Program-made: the position numbers and the translations under genes
NCBI GenBank assembly: GCA_025356915.1
Contig: JANXQG010000025.1
Span: 1 to 6,747 of the forward strand
From: Planctomycetota bacterium
GTDB taxonomy: Bacteria > Planctomycetota > Planctomycetia > Pirellulales > Thermoguttaceae
Direction: 5' to 3'
Length of the DNA stretch: 6,747 nucleotides
Part shown: positions 1-5,202 of the stretch, piece after piece
Position numbering within the stretch: position 1 is the first letter of the stretch
Layout of the letters: each line of letters starts with the position of its first letter
The notes under the pieces: generated by a model
Told to the model about the DNA's origin: nothing
What the model saw: the letters and a program-made list of their open reading frames with translations, nothing else
Databases searched by the model: none

Positions 1-2
1 GC

Positions 3-254
3 TTCGGCGCGCTGATGATCGCCTCGCACCGCGGCCTGCACAGCCTGGGTCGCGTACTCACCTTGGGCATGGCCTGCTGCCTCTTGAGTTGCATGGTCAT
101 GCCCAGCCTCTTGCAACTGCTCCCCGATATGCGACCGAAAAAACCCCTTGAGGTGGAGCCGCCCGCGAAAATAGACGATTCGGGGATCGATCTCGCGAGC
201 AAGGGCGATCTGTCGCAATCGCAGTTCCAGGTGATCCGGCGAAGGGCAGCCTAA
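3..254 (+). CDS. RND/MMPL-family membrane transporter, C-terminal end only (5' partial)
   Basis: This is the last 83 residues of a protein that begins outside the window; frame 3 is open from the window edge to TAA at 252-254, with a second stop (TAG, 255-257) directly behind it. The visible part starts FGALMIASHRGLHSLGRVL and runs into a hydrophobic stretch rich in Gly, Cys, Leu and Met. That matches the end of RND-superfamily (MMPL/HpnN-like) exporters, where a conserved SxHxGLxSLG segment precedes the last transmembrane helix. The helix covers about 54-120. A polar tail of about 44 residues (123-251), probably cytoplasmic, follows and has no motif I recognise. Family members are proton-driven inner-membrane exporters of lipids or other hydrophobic compounds; the substrate cannot be told from this fragment. 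The ATG at 15 is internal, because the family-like residues FGAL lie in frame upstream of it. The family call is fairly secure; the subfamily is not. Confidence 0.75.
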   Translation, partial: FGALMIASHRGLHSLGRVLTLGMACCLLSCMVMPSLLQLLPDMRPKKPLEVEPPAKIDDSGIDLASKGDLSQSQFQVIRRRAA

Positions 255-281
255 TAGATTTCTCCTGAATGGCCTGCCCTC

Positions 282-311
282 TGGACTTTTCGGCTCTCGG
301 CGTGTTATATT
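282..311 (+). promoter_or_regulatory. Possible sigma70-type promoter for the exported protein gene
   Basis: TGGACT at 282-287 matches four of six bases of the -35 consensus. TATATT at 306-311 matches five of six bases of the -10 consensus, and the spacer is 18 bp. Transcription would start near 318 and give a leader of about 90 nt before the ATG at 408. It lies in the gap after the transporter stop, so the downstream gene could be transcribed independently. This is a consensus match by eye only. Confidence 0.4.
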
Positions 312-395
312 CATGCAGAAGTCTCGCCTAAGGTAATGCAACGGCGGTATGTCCGTCGGTTGTTGCCCATGTTCTTCCCTCCCCCCAAGGTAGTC

Positions 396-400
396 AGGAA
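396..400 (+). promoter_or_regulatory. Ribosome binding site that sets the start at 408
   Basis: AGGAA lies 7 nt upstream of the ATG at 408. The frame is also open further upstream (ATG at 336 and 369), but those starts have no comparable site and would put a basic, proline-rich segment in front of the signal peptide. This site together with the signal peptide favours 408. Confidence 0.6.
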
Positions 401-407
401 AAACGCT

Positions 408-3275
408 ATGTTCAAAAGCACGTCCCTTCTCGTTCTGGCCATGGTGCTCGGTTCTACCGGGCTGGCCCAGGCTAAAGATGTCTACTACGACATTCCCGTT
501 CGTGAACTCAAACTGGTCGAAGGTCGCCTACCGGAGCCATCCGACAAAAATAACTGGCGATATTACCAGCGAATGCAATCCTTGGGGCCCTATGCGATTG
601 TCGAAGGCCAGGGCGAAGCGTATCTGACAGGCCCGGGCACCACAGGCGATCACTGGTCTAATTTTGCAGTCCCTAACGACGAACAATTGAGAAATCACAT
701 CCTTCTTTGTGCCCCCGAAGGGAAGGAGATTCAGGGCCGGTTGATTATTGCCAAAGCGGATGCATCGGGGATGAATTTGCTTCGGTTTGTTGTTCCTGCC
801 TCGGCCGCCAAGCCCGAGGCCAAGGAGCCGTTTTTCCGCGCTAAGTTGGCCCATTACGATCGCTTGCTGGCTCGCGATATCCCTGGCGGGGCCTGGTTCC
901 GGCATCAAGCCCGCCTAACCCGCATCGAATTGAAAATGCCGACGGAAGATCCATCGACACGACGTCCCGCGCAGCGGTTCAATGGGCGGCGGGATGAACT
1001 GACCAACACCTATGACCTATTCACGGGCGGTCGAGCGATTAGCGAGAACCTACAGCTCGAGCGAACCTTACCGCAACGCGCCGCGAACGAAACCCCGGTG
1101 AAGATTGATTCGCTCCAAGGCATCACGATTGCCGAAATCGACTGGAAACCGCTGATTAAGGACGCCAAGCCGGAACTCGATCCACTGGCCTATAAACTCC
1201 CGACCGATCAGCATGTCGTCTTCTTCCCCAGTTTCCAGGCCGCCATCGCCGTTTCCGACGAAACCAAGCAACACGACACGCCAGTACTTCGATTGGCCCA
1301 GCCGCGCTGCGAAGATGCGGGTGTCGTGGAGCGCTATCAGCGTCAACTCGGCCTGCCGCTGAGTACGCTGGCACGGCTGCTGGGGCCGTCGTTGGTCAAG
1401 AGCGTCGCCCTGACCGGCTCCGATCCGTCGTTTCCGTTGGGAACCGATATTGCCATGCTGCTGGAAACTCCTCAACCGGCAATGCTGAGTAACCTGCTGC
1501 TGGGCCGCATCGCCATGGCGATGGGAGACGCGAAAGACGCAAAAGCCCTTCGCGGCACGACGGATGGCTTGACCTATCAGGGGTTCGTCTCGCCCGATCG
1601 AACTCTGTCGAGCTATGTGGCCCAATTGGATAGTGCGGTGGTGGTCACGAATTCGATCTACCAATTGCAGCAACTCGCAGCGGTCCGCAGCGGCAAGGCG
1701 AAGTCGTTGGCCTCGCTGCCGGAATATACGTTCTTCCGCATTCGATATCCCCGCGGTAACACAGGCGGGAAAGGAAACGTAGGCGGGACGCCTACGCTAC
1801 AGGGGGATGCCGCTGAGTCGGCATTGATCTTCCTCAGCGATGCCACGATCCGCCGCTGGTGTGGACCGCGGTGGCGGATTGCCGATTCTCGCCGCACTTG
1901 CGCCCGGGCCGTGCTGACTGAGTTGCAGGCATCGCAGCTTGAAGCCCTGGTTCTCCACAAGGCTGTGCCGGGACCTATCCATACCGATCTGCCAATCCTC
2001 GGCGGCGGCACGCTGCGGCTTGAGCCAGAGGGCGTTATTTCCAGCGTCTACGGCTCGCTGAACTTCATGACCCCCATCGCGGAAATGCCGATGGAGGAAG
2101 TCACCAAGACCGAGGCCGACGCCTACCAGGCATGGCGCGACGGCTATCAAAGGAATTGGAACTGGGCCTTCGACCCCATCGGCCTGCGGATCAGCCTGGG
2201 CAAGCAGAAACTGGGTGCCGATCTGACCATCATGCCCTTGATTTTGGCCAGCGAATATAACCAGTTCGCCGAGATTTCGCTCGGCGGGAAGTTCGATTCC
2301 GAGGCCGGCGATCCACATAAAGCCCTGGTGCATTTCATCCTTGCGCTAAATCACAAGTCGCGCCTTTTCCGCATGGGCGAGGGCTTTGCTGCCAACATGG
2401 GACAGACGATCTCGCTGGGATGGATTGGATCTTCGATCTCGGTCTATGCCGAAGAAGATCCTTTTTGGGAGGAGTTGGCTAAAGTCAAGAAGGAAGAAGA
2501 AATCGAAGCCTTCATGAGCAAAAACATCGGCCGTCTGCCGGTGGCAGTGCGGATCGATTCCACCAACCCATTGAAACTGGCTGCGTTCCTGGCTACGGCG
2601 CGGACTTTCATCGAACAGACCGGTCCCGGTCTGACCAACTGGGAATCGCTGAAGCATAAGGATCAAAGCTATGTCCGCATCTCGCCGGTCAAAGGCAAGA
2701 ATACGGTTCCCCGCGATATTGAGAATCTGGCAATTTACTACACGAGCCTCGGCGGGGCGCTGACGATCACACTGAGCGAACGGGTGATGCAACAGGCAAT
2801 CGATCGCATGGTGGCTGAAAAACCCGCTGAGGAAACCGGCAAAACCGTGGCCAAGCCGGCTGAAGCACCGCACCCGTGGCTCGGCTCGAACGCAGCCTTG
2901 CACGTTGATAGCCGGATTCTGGAGATTGGCAATATTTTGGGCCGCGAGCAGTACCAGCAGCGGATGCAGGTTCTGTGCTGGAACAACTTGCCGATCCTCA
3001 ACCAGTGGAAGCGGCTTTATTCCGATCGCGATCCCGTGGAGGTGCATCGGCAGGTTTGGGGCGTGACGCCGCTTTGCCCCGGTGGAGGAAAGTACGTCTG
3101 GAATGAGAAGTACCGAACGATGGAATCGACCGTCTACGGCCATCCTGGCCAGCCGAAAGAAGGTCCGCTGGCCCCACCCGTGCTGAGCGGCTTTGCCAGC
3201 GGTGATTTCGGCCTTACGCTGGAGAATCAGGGCCTGCGCGCTCGAGTTGAATTACGGCGACCCGCGAAGAAATAG
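408..3275 (+). CDS. Large exported protein of unknown function (955 aa)
   Basis: I do not recognise a named domain. Starting at 408, the protein opens with a classical signal peptide: MFKS, a hydrophobic core (about residues 5-17), then GLAQA with predicted cleavage after Ala22 before KDVYYD. No other transmembrane helix is evident, so the mature product (about 933 residues) is probably periplasmic or outside the inner membrane. It has six cysteines (101, 301, 485, 498, 857, 890), an even number compatible with disulfides. The middle (about residues 320-440, for example SDPSFPLGTDIAMLLE and SSYVAQLDSAVVVTNS) and the C-terminal stretch (about 928-949, ending GLTLENQGLRARVELRR) resemble long uncharacterised exported proteins of planctomycetes, as I recall them. 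A Gly-rich insert at about residues 450-467 is encoded by a hairpin mini-repeat. The alternative start at 336 would add 24 residues. The gene follows the transporter fragment on the same strand after a 153-bp gap with its own putative promoter. The reading frame is certain; the function is unknown. Confidence 0.85.
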   Translation: MFKSTSLLVLAMVLGSTGLAQAKDVYYDIPVRELKLVEGRLPEPSDKNNWRYYQRMQSLGPYAIVEGQGEAYLTGPGTTGDHWSNFAVPNDEQLRNHILLCAPEGKEIQGRLIIAKADASGMNLLRFVVPASAAKPEAKEPFFRAKLAHYDRLLARDIPGGAWFRHQARLTRIELKMPTEDPSTRRPAQRFNGRRDELTNTYDLFTGGRAISENLQLERTLPQRAANETPVKIDSLQGITIAEIDWKPLIKDAKPELDPLAYKLPTDQHVVFFPSFQAAIAVSDETKQHDTPVLRLAQPRCEDAGVVERYQRQLGLPLSTLARLLGPSLVKSVALTGSDPSFPLGTDIAMLLETPQPAMLSNLLLGRIAMAMGDAKDAKALRGTTDGLTYQGFVSPDRTLSSYVAQLDSAVVVTNSIYQLQQLAAVRSGKAKSLASLPEYTFFRIRYPRGNTGGKGNVGGTPTLQGDAAESALIFLSDATIRRWCGPRWRIADSRRTCARAVLTELQASQLEALVLHKAVPGPIHTDLPILGGGTLRLEPEGVISSVYGSLNFMTPIAEMPMEEVTKTEADAYQAWRDGYQRNWNWAFDPIGLRISLGKQKLGADLTIMPLILASEYNQFAEISLGGKFDSEAGDPHKALVHFILALNHKSRLFRMGEGFAANMGQTISLGWIGSSISVYAEEDPFWEELAKVKKEEEIEAFMSKNIGRLPVAVRIDSTNPLKLAAFLATARTFIEQTGPGLTNWESLKHKDQSYVRISPVKGKNTVPRDIENLAIYYTSLGGALTITLSERVMQQAIDRMVAEKPAEETGKTVAKPAEAPHPWLGSNAALHVDSRILEIGNILGREQYQQRMQVLCWNNLPILNQWKRLYSDRDPVEVHRQVWGVTPLCPGGGKYVWNEKYRTMESTVYGHPGQPKEGPLAPPVLSGFASGDFGLTLENQGLRARVELRRPAKK
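1779..1800 (+). repeat. GC-rich hairpin mini-repeat inside the exported-protein gene
   Basis: GTAGGCG (1779-1785) and CGCCTAC (1789-1795) form a perfect 7-bp inverted repeat around a 3-nt loop, followed by GCTAC. The 8-mer AGGCGGGA also occurs just before it (1763-1770) and inside it (1781-1788). The stretch stays in frame and encodes part of a Gly-rich insert (GNTGGKGNVGGTPTLQGD) unlike the surrounding protein. It looks like a dispersed, non-autonomous REP-type element that landed in the gene. That reading is an inference, since only one copy is in the window. Confidence 0.5.
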
Positions 3276-3311
3276 GTGGCTCTTCCGGTTTTGGGTGCGG
3301 CTTTAGTTGTA

Positions 3312-3373
3312 GGGTGGGCCGAGTGAAACGAGTCCCCATACGCACGAACTTAAGGAATTCACTCGGCCCACCC
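3312..3373. terminator. Long hairpin just downstream of the exported-protein stop; possible terminator
   Basis: A 16-bp perfect stem (3312-3327 with 3358-3373, GGGTGGGCCGAGTGAA against TTCACTCGGCCCACCC) encloses a 30-nt loop. It begins 37 bp after the TAA of the + strand gene and also lies downstream of the - strand kinase, so it could stop transcription from both sides. It has no U-tract on either strand, so it is not a textbook intrinsic terminator. It may be simply part of the repeat. Confidence 0.35.
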
Positions 3374-3453
3374 CACAAGGTTTCCGGTGCCGAACAAAGC
3401 CCACCCTGGGAACTCGTGCCCATTCATTCCTTACGTCAAGGGGCCGAGTGAAA

Positions 3454-3496
3454 CGAGTCCCACCATGAGGATTTGCTCGAAAAATGGTGGGGCTCG
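3454..3496. repeat. Second hairpin in the convergent gap
   Basis: CGAGTCCCACCAT (3454-3466) pairs with ATGGTGGGGCTCG (3484-3496) over 13 bp, with one T-G mismatch (a wobble pair in + strand RNA) and a 17-nt loop. The right arm can instead pair GGTGGG (3486-3491) with CCCACC (3507-3512), so two folds compete. It lies 51 bp beyond the kinase stop on the - strand and may slow or protect the 3' end of that transcript. No U-tract is present. Confidence 0.4.
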
Positions 3497-3546
3497 CTGC
3501 GCTCGTCCCACCCTACATCTGGCATTGCCACTTTCCACAACAGAAG

Positions 3547-5064
3547 CTACTTAGGGCCGCCATGAAAAATAACATAGACGAAAAGGACCAATCCAACGAG
3601 CAGCGCCAACCCGACGCCCATCCAGACCCATTTCGAGGGACCATTCTTTGGCTTGCGCCTTGAAACTATCCTTACTTCACCCGATTGTGACAGGCTACGT
3701 GGGGCCGCAGGTTCGCCGTTGATTACGCCGTCCAGAAAAACAGACGATTCGTCGTTAGCACCAGTCGGGAAAGAAGCATCCAGCAACGTCGCCTTGGGTA
3801 GCAGTTTCTCACGCAGCTTGGGATCAGAAAGCCCTCCGCTATCCGACTTGCGCCGGGCAATCGAGGGCGTGACGGAACGGTCGTAATTTGAAACCGTATC
3901 CGTCAATGTGGTGTTCGCTGGAGGTGCTTCAGCGACGGCCCGGGGTAATTCGCCTGAATCGCGGCGATTGAGCGTGCCAGCCTGCGTCAACCGCCGAGCG
4001 ATGGGGGGCGTGCTGCCCGAACGGCCCGAGCCGGAAAGATCGCTACCCGAGGACGAGCCGAGTCCGCGATCGGCAAGCCATCGCCGCAACGCCTGAGAGA
4101 CATCGTTCATCGACTGATAGCGTTCGGCCGCCTTCTTGGCCATCATCTTCATGCAGATCTCAATCAGATCGACCGGAGCGTCGGGCCGTTCTTTGGCGAT
4201 ACTGGCAGGCTGTTGCTTCTGATGGGCCATCAACCGCTGCGGAAGTGTGCCGTCGGGAAATGGCGGGTGACCGGTCAAGAGGAAATAGAAGGCACAACCC
4301 AGGCTATAAATATCGGCCCGAGCATCGACACCATGGCTGTCGATGGCCTGTTCTGGCGCTAGGTAGTCGGCCGTTCCTAGCACATTCTCATCATACTGCA
4401 CCGTCAACGAGGCGAGATTCTCGTCGGTAAATCGCGCCAAACCCAGGTCGAGAACCTTGACGACGCACTTCGGATCGACCAGTAGGTTGGCCGGCTTAAC
4501 GTCGCGATGGATCAGGCCATTGGAATGCGCATGGGCGAGTCCTTCCGCCGCCTGGCGGATGTATTCGGCAGCGGTGGCATATTCCATCCGCCCGCTTTTC
4601 TTTACCGTCTGCTGTAGATCCCGGCCGTCGACAAACTCCATCACCAAATAGTGCGTATCACCATCGTTATCGACGTCGTAAGCTCGCACGATGTTGGGAT
4701 GGTCGAGCGAAGCGGCAGCCCGAGCTTCGCGATGGAAGCGGGCCAGGTAAGAAGTGTCCGTAACGCGGTTCCGCGGCAAGACCTTGATAGCCACCCGCCG
4801 TTGCATAAGTACATGCTCGCCCAGGTAGACCGTACTCATTCCGCCGGTGCCCAATTGGCCCAGCAGTTTATAGCGGCCAAGAAAGAAGCCGCGATACTTC
4901 CCTTCCAGCAATCGATCGCATTGCCACTGGGAAATCAGATTCTCGACGACGAGCCGCCGCCCGACTTCGTCCACGTCGGAAGGGAGCTTGCCGCCCGACT
5001 CTTTTTCCAATAGCGCAATAAACTCCTCAAGCCGGTCTTTTTCTACCAGCCCACTGCGACGCAT
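3547..5064 (-). CDS. Membrane-anchored Hanks-type Ser/Thr protein kinase
   Basis: This 505-residue protein transfers phosphate from ATP to Ser/Thr of target proteins. Residues 1-62 form the helical lead-in seen before many planctomycete kinases (LVEKDRLEEF, LVVENLISQWQCDRLLEGK). The kinase domain covers about 64-330: Gly-rich loop GTGGMSTVY (72-80), VAIK with Lys94, helix-C Glu113, HRDVKPANLL with catalytic Asp188 and Asn193, DLG (206-208) in place of DFG, APE (236-238) and DIYSLG (251-256). All key catalytic residues are present, so it should be active. A Ser/Thr/Pro-rich linker (about 334-470) holds two TPxIARR motifs (352-358, 399-405). A basic segment (RRKPKNGPSK) precedes a single transmembrane helix (about 479-500), leaving only HGGPK outside, so the kinase domain faces the cytoplasm. 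No extracellular sensor domain is present. The reading frame continues 12 codons upstream to 5100 and may really start there (see findings). Its substrates cannot be inferred. Confidence 0.93.
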   Translation of the reverse strand: MRRSGLVEKDRLEEFIALLEKESGGKLPSDVDEVGRRLVVENLISQWQCDRLLEGKYRGFFLGRYKLLGQLGTGGMSTVYLGEHVLMQRRVAIKVLPRNRVTDTSYLARFHREARAAASLDHPNIVRAYDVDNDGDTHYLVMEFVDGRDLQQTVKKSGRMEYATAAEYIRQAAEGLAHAHSNGLIHRDVKPANLLVDPKCVVKVLDLGLARFTDENLASLTVQYDENVLGTADYLAPEQAIDSHGVDARADIYSLGCAFYFLLTGHPPFPDGTLPQRLMAHQKQQPASIAKERPDAPVDLIEICMKMMAKKAAERYQSMNDVSQALRRWLADRGLGSSSGSDLSGSGRSGSTPPIARRLTQAGTLNRRDSGELPRAVAEAPPANTTLTDTVSNYDRSVTPSIARRKSDSGGLSDPKLREKLLPKATLLDASFPTGANDESSVFLDGVINGEPAAPRSLSQSGEVRIVSRRKPKNGPSKWVWMGVGLALLVGLVLFVYVIFHGGPK

Positions 5065-5139
5065 CAGGTCGAGGAATGTTTCGATGTTGGGTTTGGCTAT
5101 GCGCTTTTGACACCGTGCGCACTAGATAACACACCCAGT

Positions 5140-5148
5140 ATCATAGCA
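5140..5148 (-). promoter_or_regulatory. Possible extended -10 promoter for the kinase gene
   Basis: Read on the minus strand, this is TGC directly followed by TATGAT: an extended -10 element (TGn) joined to a -10 hexamer matching five of six bases. No good -35 box lies at the usual distance, as expected for extended -10 promoters. Transcription would start near 5133, about 33 nt before the ATA at 5100 and about 69 nt before the ATG at 5064. Confidence 0.4.
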
Positions 5149-5157
5149 CGTCGCAAC

Positions 5158-5200
5158 AAAAAATGCTAGCAGGAGCAGCTTGAAATCAGGAGCTGCTTCC
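5158..5200 (-). terminator. Possible intrinsic terminator after secF
   Basis: On the minus strand the secF stop is followed within a few bases by AGCAGCT (5191-5197) pairing with AGCTGCT (5174-5180) around a 10-nt loop. The stem is extended by GG/CC past a bulged base. A run of six T (5158-5163) lies 10 nt further on. The separation between stem and T-run is longer than ideal, so the element may be weak. Its place between the secF stop and the putative kinase promoter supports separate transcription of the two genes. Confidence 0.4.
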
Positions 5201-5202
5201 GT

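Larger units (their letters stand above)
3308..3517. repeat. Composite interspersed repeat filling the convergent intergenic gap
   Basis: The gap between the stops of the exported-protein and kinase genes is largely repeat. It is bounded by an 11-bp perfect inverted pair, TGTAGGGTGGG (3308-3318) and CCCACCCTACA (3507-3517). Inside are a 21-bp perfect direct repeat (3316-3336 and 3441-3461, core CCGAGTGAAACGAGTCC) and two long hairpins listed separately. A third cassette, AAAGCCCACCCTGGG, lies at 3396-3410. The core words GAGTGAAACGAGTCCC and GGGCTCGCTGCGCTCGTCCC are of a type I associate with dispersed intergenic repeats in planctomycetes. No open frame or transposase is present, so any movement would need functions supplied elsewhere. 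No target-site duplication is visible. Confidence 0.65.

Noticed and set aside
336..407. Upstream ATG (336) as the start of the exported protein
   Set aside because: It would place a basic, Pro-rich 24-residue segment before an otherwise ideal signal peptide and has no ribosome binding site, whereas the ATG at 408 has AGGAA at 7 nt.
1797..2333. 178-codon minus-strand open frame
   Set aside because: It lies wholly inside the exported-protein gene in antisense, has no recognisable motif, and is explained by the GC-rich codon pattern. The same holds for the antisense frames at 528-908, 1068-1673 and 2346-3143.
3214..3423. 69-codon minus-strand open frame across the exported-protein stop and the repeats
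   Set aside because: Half of it is repeat DNA and half is antisense to a real gene; there is no start signal and no family-like sequence.
3308..3517. CRISPR array
   Set aside because: There are only two copies of the 21-bp direct repeat, the spacing is about 104 bp, and no cas genes are present; the structure fits dispersed hairpin repeats.
4651..5013. 120-codon plus-strand open frame
   Set aside because: It is antisense to the kinase catalytic domain, whose motifs are unambiguous, and it has no motif of its own.
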